Made by a program: the position numbers and the translations under genes
Notes under the pieces: generated by a model
What the model was told of the DNA's origin: nothing
Seen by the model: only the letters and a program-made list of their open reading frames with translations
Database searches by the model: none
Shown here: one piece after another, positions 52,881 to 61,871 of the stretch
How positions within the stretch are numbered: position 1 is the first letter of the stretch
Layout of the letters: the number at the start of each line of letters is the position of its first letter
NCBI RefSeq assembly: GCF_013294005.1
Contig: NZ_JABSNK010000009.1
Location: 62,001-126,000, forward strand
DNA length: 64,000 nt
Source of the DNA: Flavobacterium gelidicaeli
GTDB taxonomy: Bacteria > Bacteroidota > Bacteroidia > Flavobacteriales > Flavobacteriaceae
Direction: 5' to 3'

Positions 52881-54062
52881 ATGTCATACAACGTAAACGA
52901 AAAAGGCTATTACGGTGAATTTGGAGGAGCCTACATTCCAGAAATGTTATATCCAAATGTAGAAGAACTGCGTCAGAATTATTTAAAAATCACAGCTGAA
53001 CCTGAGTTTCAAGCTGAATTTGATGCCTTGCTTAAAGATTATGTGGGTCGCCCTACTCCATTGTATTTTGCAGAACGTTTGTCTGCGATGTACAATACTA
53101 AGGTGTATTTAAAAAGAGAAGATTTATGTCATACTGGTGCGCACAAAGTCAACAACACTATTGGACAAATATTACTCGCTAAAAGATTGGGTAAAAAACG
53201 CATCATTGCCGAGACTGGAGCTGGACAACACGGTGTGGCTACGGCTACTGTTTGTGCACTTATGGGAATGGAATGTATTGTGTACATGGGGGAAATTGAT
53301 ATTAAACGTCAGGCGCCAAACGTGGCTCGTATGAAAATGCTAGGTGCTGAGGTTCGTCCCGCTCTTTCAGGTTCAAAAACGCTAAAAGATGCTACAAACG
53401 AAGCCATTCGTGACTGGATCAACAATCCTGTGGATACCTATTATATCATAGGATCTGTAGTAGGACCACATCCCTATCCTGATATGGTAGCACGTTTCCA
53501 ATCGGTTATTTCTAAGGAAATCAAATCGCAATTACTGGAAAAAGAGGGTCGTGAAAACCCCGATTATGTAATCGCATGTGTAGGTGGAGGTTCTAATGCT
53601 GCTGGTGCTTATTATCATTTTCTTGATGAAAAAGATGTTAATATCATCGCTGTAGAAGCCGCTGGACACGGAGTAGATTCTGGCGAAAGTGCTGCTACTT
53701 CAGCCCTAGGAAAAGTAGGTGTAATACACGGTAGTAAAACCTTATTGATGCAAACTACTGATGGACAAATTACCGAGCCGTATTCTATCTCAGCTGGTTT
53801 AGATTATCCAGGTGTAGGTCCTATGCACGCTCATTTATTTGCTTCAGGACGTGCACAATTTATTTCCATCACAGATAAACAAGCAATGGACTGGGGATTG
53901 AAACTATCTCAACTAGAAGGGTTAATTCCAGCCATTGAAAGTGCGCATGCATTTGCTGTTCTAGATGAAATGAAATTTAAAAAAGAGGATATCGTAGTGA
54001 TCAATCTATCGGGACGTGGTGATAAAGATTTGAGTACTTACATTGATTATTTCAATTTGTAG
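52881..54062 (+). CDS. trpB: Tryptophan synthase beta chain
   Basis: A 393-aa PLP enzyme condensing indole with serine. The PLP Lys is Lys89 in HTGAHKVNN, the phosphate loop is GGGSNAAG, and [10 protein letters not shown] is near residue 115. Full length, with the N-terminal [10 protein letters not shown] of the family. A 210-bp repeat-containing gap and a small GGCT-like gene separate it from trpA. Confidence 0.96.
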   Translation: MSYNVNEKGYYGEFGGAYIPEMLYPNVEELRQNYLKITAEPEFQAEFDALLKDYVGRPTPLYFAERLSAMYNTKVYLKREDLCHTGAHKVNNTIGQILLAKRLGKKRIIAETGAGQHGVATATVCALMGMECIVYMGEIDIKRQAPNVARMKMLGAEVRPALSGSKTLKDATNEAIRDWINNPVDTYYIIGSVVGPHPYPDMVARFQSVISKEIKSQLLEKEGRENPDYVIACVGGGSNAAGAYYHFLDEKDVNIIAVEAAGHGVDSGESAATSALGKVGVIHGSKTLLMQTTDGQITEPYSISAGLDYPGVGPMHAHLFASGRAQFISITDKQAMDWGLKLSQLEGLIPAIESAHAFAVLDEMKFKKEDIVVINLSGRGDKDLSTYIDYFNL

Positions 54063-54083
54063 ATAACTTTTCACTAATTTTAC

Positions 54084-54220
54084 ATTTGGGCGTTTCCTTT
54101 TTTCCTCTGATAAAAATCAGAAAAAAAAGGCCGGGCTATACGCTAAATTCCCAATAAGAATACTAGCGGTCTAAGGACCTTATATTCTAAATTGGGCGAT
54201 ACCGCTGCTATCCCTAACGC
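54084..54220 (-). ncRNA. Flavo-1-like structured repeat in the trp operon, copy 4
   Basis: On the minus strand: GCGTTAGGGATAGCAGCGG, a long hairpin with CCCAAT/ATTGGG, GCGTATAGCCCGGCC, an A/T-rich hairpin CCTTTTTT/AAAAAAGG, and AACGCCCAAAT. It sits between trpB and the GGCT-like gene, antisense to the operon. Confidence 0.6.
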
Positions 54221-54272
54221 AATAAAAACTATGAGAGTAAATAAATCATAGCACAAATTCAAAAAAGAAAAA

Positions 54273-54593
54273 ATGGAAAAATTATTTGCCTACGGATCAT
54301 TAAAAGATAAAGAAGTTCAGGAAACCGTTTTTGGAAGATTCTTAGAAGGAACTCCTGAAACGTTGAAAGGATATGAAGTAAAAGAAATTAAAATCGAAGA
54401 GGAATTTGGTATGGAAACCTACCCTATCATTGCCCCTACTGAAAATACTAATGATATTATTGAAGGGATGGTTTATGATCTTTCAGTTCATGAACTAGAA
54501 CTCGCAGATACCTACGAAGGAAAACAGTACAAAAGGATTGAAGTTCGTTTACAATCAAATGAAGTAGCATGGGCCTTTAGCGCCAAAACGTAA
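54273..54593 (+). CDS. Gamma-glutamylcyclotransferase-like (AIG2/GGCT) protein
   Basis: A 106-aa protein of the GGCT/AIG2 fold. It has the N-terminal FAYGSLKD substrate-loop motif and the catalytic Glu region in LADTYEGKQY. Family members cleave gamma-glutamyl amines to 5-oxoproline. It is inserted between trpB and trpA in the same direction, with 44 bp to trpA, so it is probably cotranscribed. No link to tryptophan synthesis is known. Confidence 0.8.
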   Translation: MEKLFAYGSLKDKEVQETVFGRFLEGTPETLKGYEVKEIKIEEEFGMETYPIIAPTENTNDIIEGMVYDLSVHELELADTYEGKQYKRIEVRLQSNEVAWAFSAKT

Positions 54594-54637
54594 AAAAATA
54601 TAGTACACAGATAAGGCATCTGTTAATTAGTATAGCA

Positions 54638-55399
54638 ATGAATAGAATAAAACAAAAGCTGCAAGAAGATAAAAAGATATTCTCTGTTTATTTCTCTGCT
54701 GGATATCCTAGTTTGAATGATACGGTTCAAATTATACAAGACTTAGAAAAAAATGGTGTAGACATGATCGAAATTGGTTTGCCGTTTAGCGATCCACTTG
54801 CTGATGGACCTACAATTCAAGCAAGTTCTACCCAAGCTTTACACAACGGAATGACTACGCAAGTGCTGTTTGACCAGTTAAAAGATATTAGAAAAACAGT
54901 TTCTATTCCCCTAGTAATGATGGGATATTTCAATCCTATGTTACAATACGGAATAGAGAACTTTTGTAAAAAATGTCAAGAAGTAGGTGTGGATGGATTA
55001 ATTATTCCGGATCTTCCTGTTGATGTTTACGCTGATGAATACAAAGCTATTTTTGAAAAATATGGTTTGCTAAATGTATTCTTGATTACACCACAAACAT
55101 CTGATGAGCGCATTCAGTTTATTGATAGTGTCTCTGATGGATTTATTTATATGGTGAGTTCGGCAAGTGTTACAGGATCACAAACTGGTTTTGGAAGTAC
55201 GCAAGAAGACTATTTCAAACGTATTGCCAACATGAATTTGAAAAATCCACAAGTAATTGGTTTCGGAATCAATAATGCCGAGACCTTCAATCAAGCAACG
55301 AAATTTGCAAAAGGAGCCATTATAGGTAGTGCATTTATACAGCACTTAACCGAGAATGGTACTGGAAGAATAGCTGATTTTGCAAAAGCAATTCGATAG
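54638..55399 (+). CDS. trpA: Tryptophan synthase alpha chain
   Basis: A 253-aa TIM-barrel lyase releasing indole to TrpB. Catalytic Glu45 and Asp56 lie in IEIGLPFSDPLADGP; the phosphate-binding end shows GFGINNAE and GAIIGSAF. Last gene of the trp operon, followed by a strong terminator. Confidence 0.96.
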   Translation: MNRIKQKLQEDKKIFSVYFSAGYPSLNDTVQIIQDLEKNGVDMIEIGLPFSDPLADGPTIQASSTQALHNGMTTQVLFDQLKDIRKTVSIPLVMMGYFNPMLQYGIENFCKKCQEVGVDGLIIPDLPVDVYADEYKAIFEKYGLLNVFLITPQTSDERIQFIDSVSDGFIYMVSSASVTGSQTGFGSTQEDYFKRIANMNLKNPQVIGFGINNAETFNQATKFAKGAIIGSAFIQHLTENGTGRIADFAKAIR

Positions 55400-55422
55400 C
55401 GATTACTACCAAAAATAGAACA

Positions 55423-55455
55423 ACGGCACTTATAATTTTTAAGTGCCGTTTTTTT
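55423..55455 (+). terminator. trp operon terminator
   Basis: Perfect 9-bp stem ACGGCACTT / AAGTGCCGT with a 9-nt loop and a run of Ts, 24 bp past the trpA stop. Confidence 0.9.
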
Positions 55456-55574
55456 ATGCCCCATTGTCAAAGCTTAGCCGTTGATCTGGAATTATAATTT
55501 TCGATCTAAAGAAAAAAACTATATATTTGAATACAGAAATTAACTACAAATTACAATTTTATTAAACTTTCTGT

Positions 55575-55682
55575 ATGGTAATTTTTAAAGATGATGAATG
55601 CATGTGCCCGCAAGTACATGCAATGCTATTAGAGAATTTCAACCACATTTATACACAAACAAACCATATTACTAACCAATAA
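55575..55682 (+). CDS. Possible 35-aa small protein
   Basis: An ATG-initiated frame with a Cys-Met-Cys motif (DDECMCPQ) ending 8 bp before the next gene. Codon use looks ordinary, but there is no other evidence. It may be a spurious frame in a 5' UTR. Confidence 0.2.
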   Translation: MVIFKDDECMCPQVHAMLLENFNHIYTQTNHITNQ

Positions 55683-55690
55683 CCAAAACA

Positions 55691-56155
55691 ATGAATATTA
55701 CGACTTTAAAAAGCAGACCAGATCTACCCAAGGAAACAAAAGCTGGCAAAATGTATGACCAATTTGAAAAATTATTAATAGAATTGAAAAATAAGCCGTT
55801 GTCAAACAAAGAGATTATTACAATTAATGAAAATGTTGACGCTATCAATTTCTCTACTCTAGAAGGAAATGATTTTGCTAAGTTGATCAAGACAAATCAG
55901 ATTCAAATACTCAAACTTATTCAAAAAGAGTCTAAAATCGTACCACAGCAATACTATGTAACATTAGGTACGATTATAGGAATGACTGCTATTGGTCTGC
56001 CAGTAGGAGTGGCATTTGGCTATGCATTAGGAAATATGGGACTGTTGGGACTAGGGCTACCCATTGGTTTAGCTCTTGGCGCAATTATCGGTAAATCTTT
56101 AGATAAAAAAGCGTTCGAAAATAATAAACAACTTGGCTTAGCAATTAAGTACTAA
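55691..56155 (+). CDS. Hypothetical protein with C-terminal glycine-zipper membrane hairpin
   Basis: A 154-aa protein: a charged helical N-terminal ~90 residues and a Gly-rich hydrophobic hairpin (about 93-138; LGTIIGMTAIGLPVGVAFGY) followed by a short basic tail. The zipper part resembles small membrane proteins that oligomerise. No named family. Followed after 51 bp by another small membrane protein gene. Confidence 0.65.
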   Translation: MNITTLKSRPDLPKETKAGKMYDQFEKLLIELKNKPLSNKEIITINENVDAINFSTLEGNDFAKLIKTNQIQILKLIQKESKIVPQQYYVTLGTIIGMTAIGLPVGVAFGYALGNMGLLGLGLPIGLALGAIIGKSLDKKAFENNKQLGLAIKY

Positions 56156-56206
56156 TTGAAACATTACCAACTTCACTAGAATAAACCAAACCCTAAAACA
56201 CAAGAA

Positions 56207-56467
56207 ATGACCAATACTGATATTCATAATTTAAGCGATGCTGAACTAAAAGAAGAAGCTAAAAAATTAAAATCATTTTCCATACAAAATAGCGTCTTCA
56301 TAGGAATTTTAATGGGAATTATATTTTATAGTGTAACAAAAAACACTTGGGGATTAGCTACTTTAATTCCGTTATATTTTATTTACAAACTGATTAATGC
56401 CCCTAAAAGTAAAAGAGCAAAGGAGATAGACGACATTTTAAGAGAGCGATCAGTAGCCAAAATTTAA
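56207..56467 (+). CDS. Hypothetical small two-helix membrane protein
   Basis: An 86-aa protein with an acidic helical N-terminus (SDAELKEEAKKL), two hydrophobic segments (about 30-45 and 49-63) and a basic C-terminal helix. Probably cotranscribed with the glycine-zipper gene. Function unknown. Confidence 0.65.
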   Translation: MTNTDIHNLSDAELKEEAKKLKSFSIQNSVFIGILMGIIFYSVTKNTWGLATLIPLYFIYKLINAPKSKRAKEIDDILRERSVAKI

Positions 56468-56653
56468 AAAAATTTAAGTGTACTCTTATAATTGGCTTTG
56501 TAAAGGCTTAAAGACTGCCACAAATCATAGCTGTTGTACGCTGTCAACTGATGAGGAAAAAATCATCTAATATTAGCAATGATTCATAAAATAGTAAAAG
56601 CGTAATTAGAATATAGATTACTTTAAAAACAAAATACACAAACAATACAACTA

Positions 56654-57922
56654 ATGAAAAATTTAATTCTTATTGCCTCACTGTTTTTTTCAATTTCTTC
56701 ATTTGCCGACTCTAGTTTTTTAGCAGGTTTAAATTTTTACACTGCGTATGAAAAGATAGGTAACAACAAATACACGACTATTAGTAAGAAAGGGATAACT
56801 GTGAAAGATTTTACTAATACACTTTACAGCAATGATGTAGCTCTAGGAGAAAAGGTGGCGCTTATAAATGCGTTATCAACCTATTATGAATTTACTGAGA
56901 AACCTACAGGTCATTTTAAAATGTATCAAGAGGCATTTTACACGCCACTAAAAAGTAAATATGCTGATAATTTTTCGTTTGAAAATGAAACTATTGCACC
57001 AGAAATCAGATTACTATGGGTATTAATGACCGATTATGATACTTCAAATCCAAAAGTTAAAACGTATCAATGGTTAGCTCAAAAAATGCCTCATAGTTTA
57101 ACTGCACAAACAGTTTCTGTAATGGCATATTCTTACGATATATTGTACAATGACTTAAATGATTTTCATACAATACAGGATTTAAAAAACAATTATGTAG
57201 CGGCTTATTTTAAAAATATAAACAACTTTACGCTAGATGCTCCTATTGAAATTAAGGCATTGGCTGTAGAGGATATACTCCCTTACACTTTAGATTGTGA
57301 AAATAGACTTAAGTGTTTTGTAGATACATCATCAGAAGCAACCACTATTGAGGGTCTAAATAAATTGTCAGATTCAATAAAAAATAATATTAAGATTGGA
57401 AAGGTTATTTCGGAATGGTATAACGACAATTGGATTGATTCAAAAGAAGCTGCTCTGGTATGGATCGAAAAACAAGAAAATTGCATCGATAAAATAAAAG
57501 TTTCACCTATTCAAAAATCAGAAATGAGATATTTTTTTATAAGTAAGATCTATAAATTAATGCATAATAATGACGACTTCACTTACCGCATGATGGATAA
57601 TTCTTTTGTTAAAATATTGAAAGGATCAAAAGACAGCGGTGACATTTTAAATGACGCCACTTCTTACCTGGATTCAGTTAGTTTAGATTTGGAAAAAATA
57701 GGCATTAGTAAACGTGATGTAGAGGAGCTTAACTCATCAAAAAACAATTTCCAGACTGAATTTGAAATTCCAGCAAACGAATCAGGAGTAGTTGCAGGAC
57801 TTGCTTTTGGTGGTGATGACGCTAATTATACATTTAAGAATAATTTTGATGCACTGCATCATTTACTATTTTATTATTACTTACATCCAGAAAAAATTAC
57901 AGAAATGTATGACTTAGAATAA
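56654..57922 (+). CDS. Hypothetical secreted protein
   Basis: A 422-aa protein with a clear signal peptide (cleavage near residue 18, SSFADSSF). The mature part is mainly helical with scattered aromatics. No lipobox, catalytic motif or known domain is recognised. Four Cys residues in the middle (ENCID, DCENRLKCF) might pair in the periplasm. Monocistronic by spacing. Confidence 0.65.
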   Translation: MKNLILIASLFFSISSFADSSFLAGLNFYTAYEKIGNNKYTTISKKGITVKDFTNTLYSNDVALGEKVALINALSTYYEFTEKPTGHFKMYQEAFYTPLKSKYADNFSFENETIAPEIRLLWVLMTDYDTSNPKVKTYQWLAQKMPHSLTAQTVSVMAYSYDILYNDLNDFHTIQDLKNNYVAAYFKNINNFTLDAPIEIKALAVEDILPYTLDCENRLKCFVDTSSEATTIEGLNKLSDSIKNNIKIGKVISEWYNDNWIDSKEAALVWIEKQENCIDKIKVSPIQKSEMRYFFISKIYKLMHNNDDFTYRMMDNSFVKILKGSKDSGDILNDATSYLDSVSLDLEKIGISKRDVEELNSSKNNFQTEFEIPANESGVVAGLAFGGDDANYTFKNNFDALHHLLFYYYLHPEKITEMYDLE

Positions 57923-58312
57923 TCAGACTAACTAAACGTTTTACTATTAGTAAAAACTTATTTTACATTTTAATTATTCTCGAGTAGAAAAAATGAGTGC
58001 AATTATAATCTTCCTGCTTTAGCTAGCACAGCGTATAAAATGAACCGATTGAAGATAATATGAGCTTTGTTATTTTGATTAGGGAATATTATTTTAACTT
58101 ATAGTCTTAAGAATAAAGAGGATCATATAACTTCTTTGTCTTGCATTATTTAAAAATAATTAAAACAGGACTTGGATAAATGGTTCCTTTTATTAAAATA
58201 ATTAATTCGCAAAAAATTGAAATACTACACCATCAACTTCCCAATAAAACGGCTATGAGTCCTTATAAATAAATCTATTTACGTAAATTGCGGTCTATCT
58301 AAAGTTAATATT
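57923..58312. other. Intergenic, no feature recognised
   Basis: 390 bp of AT-rich sequence with no open frame of note, repeat or clear terminator. It should contain the promoter of the PLP enzyme gene, but no TAnnTTTG box stands out. Confidence 0.35.
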
Positions 58313-60157
58313 ATGAAAGACAATAAAATACTACATTATATAAAAGACGTAATAACAAATATGCCTACGGGATGGTTGGACATAACCACGCACCGACTAG
58401 ATATTTACGATGAAAAGCAAGCCAAAACACAATTCTTAGATCAGTTTGAAGCGTTGTATAATAATGAAAATTCAAGCACTACAGCGCTTAATGAATTACC
58501 TACTGCTTATGATTACATTAGACTAGGACATCCTTTATCATGTGTGTTAGAATGGGGTATTGCTAAAACAAATGATCTAAAAGCAGATAATGTAATTAGT
58601 TTTTCGTCTAAAACAGTTCCTGTATTATCCGTTTTAAGAAAAAATTTATTAGATCATAAAAATACCCAAATACTTTATACTGGAGATTTACCCACTTCCT
58701 TTGATGCTGAAGTGGTGAAGAATATTTATGGTTATCATTTTGATTTAAAGAAAATTGAAAATACTGATACCATTCAGGCTTTTAATGGCAGTACTGTTTT
58801 AATTGCAAATGAAAAGCAATTTGGTGCCCTTACTATTCCTAGCGGAGTAGATTTTTATATTAGTCTGTACGAGCAGTTAGGAAGCGTTTTAATTGTAAAC
58901 GGAAAAGAAAACGAAAGTTACGTTTCGGATATCCAGCATGTAAGACGTAGAGAAACTATTGCAATGACACCTTCTGACTCGCTTGCAGCTTTAAAATCAT
59001 TAGTAGCACAACAACCCATTATTGCCATTAAAAGCAATGTAACCGCTGATAAAAAAGCTGTTTTAGAGGCTATAAAAAAAATTACAAACACGAGTACAAC
59101 GCCACTTGTTGCTTCAAGTGGACTTTCAATTCAGTATGCTATTTTAATGGGATTAATTCATGATGCCGTTGAAAACCACAAAGGGAAAGCAATTAAAATT
59201 ATCGTTCCGCCTAATTGTTATGGAGGCACTAATGATCAAGCGAGACGTGTTGCTGCTTGTATTGACAATGTTGAAATTGTAGATTTATTAGTTGATGGCG
59301 ATAATGATATGGTACAAAGTATTGACACTGTATTGACCCAAATTGCAACTGAAGACGCAATTCCATACATCATTGCTGAGATTCCAACAAATCCTCGTGT
59401 AGAAGTACCTAATCTTACTGATTTAAAAAATGTTTTAAGTCAAAAACGTAAAACTGCAACTGGTACAATTGCTATCGATCCTGTTTTTATTTTAGACCAA
59501 ACATTTTGTCCTAATGTTCACTTTTTAGGTGAGGAGGATATTCTTGCCTCTGTTAGAACAATTTCATTTGCTAGTGGATCTAAATTTCCTAGTGGTGGGA
59601 AATGTACTGCTGGTTACTGTGTAGGAAACAAAAAAACAGTTGCTTTGATGGAAAAAATTGCTCTACATCTTGATCTTTGCGATAATGAGGCTACAGATCT
59701 TCAATATGAAATATTAGCCAAGCAGTTGCCGTCAATGAATCAACGAATTAGTGCTGCGTATGAAAACACGCGCGATTTTGTAAATTTTATCCACGATTCC
59801 TTACCGGGAGCAAAAATTAATTTTGTTTCAGAAGAATTGGCTCAGCAAGGGTTTACTCCTTCTGTATTCTCGTTAGATTTGCCTACAAAAGGAAATACTG
59901 CAGCTGAAAAAGAAGCGCACAAAAGAGAATTGAACTTGAAGTTAATCAACTTAATGATCACTGCTATTCCCAATGAAAGTAAATTTTGCGTAAGCTATGG
60001 TCAATTAAAAGGATGTTACTGGACTATTCCCGCAACTTCTACTCAAGGAACAACTAAGGAAGGCGACAAAGATTATATTGTACGTGCATCACTTTCTGGA
60101 GATATGGATCTTGAATTACATAAAAAAGTCTTTTTAAAATTTGTGGAGAGTATTTAA
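58313..60157 (+). CDS. PLP-dependent Cys/Met-metabolism-type enzyme, long form
   Basis: A 614-aa protein whose C-terminal two-thirds resembles fold-type I PLP enzymes of the cystathionine lyase/synthase family: NCYGGTND near residue 302, EIPTNPRVEVPN near 360, and the PLP Lys in FASGSKFPSGGKCTAGY near 425. The N-terminal ~220 residues are an extension absent from ordinary family members (about 400 aa). Cytoplasmic. Likely a lyase or synthase of sulfur amino acids, but the reaction is unassigned. Monocistronic, with a strong terminator. Confidence 0.75.
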   Translation: MKDNKILHYIKDVITNMPTGWLDITTHRLDIYDEKQAKTQFLDQFEALYNNENSSTTALNELPTAYDYIRLGHPLSCVLEWGIAKTNDLKADNVISFSSKTVPVLSVLRKNLLDHKNTQILYTGDLPTSFDAEVVKNIYGYHFDLKKIENTDTIQAFNGSTVLIANEKQFGALTIPSGVDFYISLYEQLGSVLIVNGKENESYVSDIQHVRRRETIAMTPSDSLAALKSLVAQQPIIAIKSNVTADKKAVLEAIKKITNTSTTPLVASSGLSIQYAILMGLIHDAVENHKGKAIKIIVPPNCYGGTNDQARRVAACIDNVEIVDLLVDGDNDMVQSIDTVLTQIATEDAIPYIIAEIPTNPRVEVPNLTDLKNVLSQKRKTATGTIAIDPVFILDQTFCPNVHFLGEEDILASVRTISFASGSKFPSGGKCTAGYCVGNKKTVALMEKIALHLDLCDNEATDLQYEILAKQLPSMNQRISAAYENTRDFVNFIHDSLPGAKINFVSEELAQQGFTPSVFSLDLPTKGNTAAEKEAHKRELNLKLINLMITAIPNESKFCVSYGQLKGCYWTIPATSTQGTTKEGDKDYIVRASLSGDMDLELHKKVFLKFVESI

Positions 60158-60180
60158 GATCTTCAAAAGTTAGAATTCTA

Positions 60181-60220
60181 AAAAAGCACATATACTATAA
60201 AAATTGTATGTGCTTTTTTT
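60181..60220. terminator. Terminator after the PLP enzyme gene
   Basis: Perfect 12-bp stem AAAAAGCACATA / TATGTGCTTTTT with a 14-nt loop; T-rich on the plus strand. Confidence 0.88.
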
Positions 60221-60324
60221 AAATTGGACTAATTTTATAGAAATATGTTTTATTATTTATTTTAAACTATTCCTTCTTACTTAGATTCAATTAATAAATA
60301 TACAAACTAATAAATCCCCGAGTT

Positions 60325-60699
60325 ATGATCGAACAAATGAAAGAAAGTGCTATTGCTTTTTATAAGATGGCATACGAAGGCAACCCAAGAAAAGCAACTG
60401 AATTATATGTGGGTTCAGAGTATATCCAACATAATCCTGAAGTTAAAAACGGAATAGAAGGTTTTATTGAATATTTTGAGAGAATGCAAATTGAATATCC
60501 TCAAAAAACAATTGAATTTGTGCGAGTAATAGCCGAGAATGATTTGGTTTCACTTCATACGCACCAAATATGGCCTAACGATGACCAATATGTGACTATG
60601 GACTTTTTTAGATTTGACAACAAAGGTAAAATCGTAGAACACTGGGATGCAATCCAGCAAATCCCAAAAAAATCAGCCAATACAAATAAAATGTATTAG
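60325..60699 (+). CDS. SnoaL-like/NTF2-fold protein
   Basis: A 124-aa alpha+beta cone protein of the SnoaL-like polyketide cyclase type, with YIQHNPEVKNGIEGF, a conserved HTHQIWP segment and the closing IVEHWDAIQ. Such proteins are small hydrolases or isomerases of unknown substrate. Monocistronic or paired with the following gene. Confidence 0.8.
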   Translation: MIEQMKESAIAFYKMAYEGNPRKATELYVGSEYIQHNPEVKNGIEGFIEYFERMQIEYPQKTIEFVRVIAENDLVSLHTHQIWPNDDQYVTMDFFRFDNKGKIVEHWDAIQQIPKKSANTNKMY

Positions 60700-60747
60700 T
60701 AAAAAGTATCATAAATTGATCGTAAAAGTATTTTAGGAAATAGAGAA

Positions 60748-61071
60748 ATGGCTTTTATAAAAAGTCAAACAGGAAATGAAGCATTATCAAATTTGTACCA
60801 TGCTAAATTTGACTTAATTATCACCTGTGTATTATCTACATTAAACGGAAAAGGTTATAAATCATCTTGGTTCACACTCTCTCCTGCTGACGGCCAATGT
60901 ATCATAAGGTTAGCATTTCAAGAAGGAATTTGTTCTATGGATTCAGGAAGAGATAAAAATGGTAATTTTCATGATATTTTAGGGGTCAAATTTAAAGACT
61001 CAGATGACTGCAGAAACCTGTATTTTAATATTGAACCTGCTGCAAAAAGAATGTTTGGTCCCAAAGGTTAA
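60748..61071 (+). CDS. Hypothetical small cytoplasmic protein
   Basis: A 107-aa protein with no signal peptide or membrane segment. It has three Cys residues spread through a beta-rich middle (QCIIRLAF, GICSMDSG, DDCRNLYF). No family recognised. It follows the SnoaL-like gene by 48 bp on the same strand. Confidence 0.55.
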   Translation: MAFIKSQTGNEALSNLYHAKFDLIITCVLSTLNGKGYKSSWFTLSPADGQCIIRLAFQEGICSMDSGRDKNGNFHDILGVKFKDSDDCRNLYFNIEPAAKRMFGPKG

Positions 61072-61180
61072 TAACATTATGAATAGCTACTCGTAAACTT
61101 AATAGCGCTCTAAGAAAAAAAAATCACTCGTTCTTAAGTGCCTACAAAACGTATTCTAAATTTCTTCTAAATTGAATGCT

Positions 61181-61188
61181 TATCTTTG
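61181..61188 (+). promoter_or_regulatory. -7 box of the two-component operon
   Basis: TATCTTTG, a perfect TAnnTTTG box, ends 5 bp before the ATG at 61194. The transcript would therefore begin at or very near the start codon. Confidence 0.6.
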
Positions 61189-61193
61189 TATTT

Positions 61194-61871
61194 ATGAAAT
61201 TACTACTCATTGAAGACGAAAAAGATCTAGCCAATAGCATTCAAAATTATTTGACTGGTAACGATTTTGTTTGTGAATGGGCAGGCAATACAAAAACAGC
61301 AATAAATAAAATTTCAAATTACGATTACGACTGTATTTTACTTGACCTTAGTTTGCCTGATGGTAATGGATTTGATGTGTTAACCGAATTGAAAAAACAA
61401 GGTAAAACAGAAGGTGTAATCATAATTTCGGCTAAGGAAACTTTAGAAACAAGAATTGAAGGCTTTACATTAGGAGCTGACGATTACCTCACAAAACCTT
61501 TTCATTTATCGGAATTATTAGTGCGAATTCAAGCCCTAATTAGACGAAAAAACTTTCAAGGAAACAATCTTGTAACTTGTAACGAAATTGAAATTGACAC
61601 ACTTTCTAAAACGGTAAAAGTCAATAGTCTTAAAGTTGAGATTACTAAAAAAGAAATCGACTTGCTTTTATATCTTATAGGGAATTTAAACAAAGTATTA
61701 TCTAAAAGCGCTATTGCTGAACACCTTTCAGGAGATATGGCAGACATGTTAGATAATCATGATTTTGTTTATGCACACATCAAAAATTTAAAAAATAAGT
61801 TGAAAGACGCAGGCTGTGATGATTATATTAAAACGGTTTATGGATTAGGATATAAATGGCAAAATGAATAA
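61194..61871 (+). CDS. OmpR-family response regulator
   Basis: A 225-aa response regulator starting MKLLLIEDEKDL. The receiver (1-115) has phospho-acceptor Asp51 (ILLDLSLPDG) and the conserved Lys in DYLTKPF; the winged-helix DNA-binding domain (about 130-225) ends VYGLGYKW. The frame is open from 61176, but the promoter box lies in that extension, so the ATG at 61194 is chosen. It overlaps the kinase gene by 8 bp. Confidence 0.92.
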   Translation: MKLLLIEDEKDLANSIQNYLTGNDFVCEWAGNTKTAINKISNYDYDCILLDLSLPDGNGFDVLTELKKQGKTEGVIIISAKETLETRIEGFTLGADDYLTKPFHLSELLVRIQALIRRKNFQGNNLVTCNEIEIDTLSKTVKVNSLKVEITKKEIDLLLYLIGNLNKVLSKSAIAEHLSGDMADMLDNHDFVYAHIKNLKNKLKDAGCDDYIKTVYGLGYKWQNE

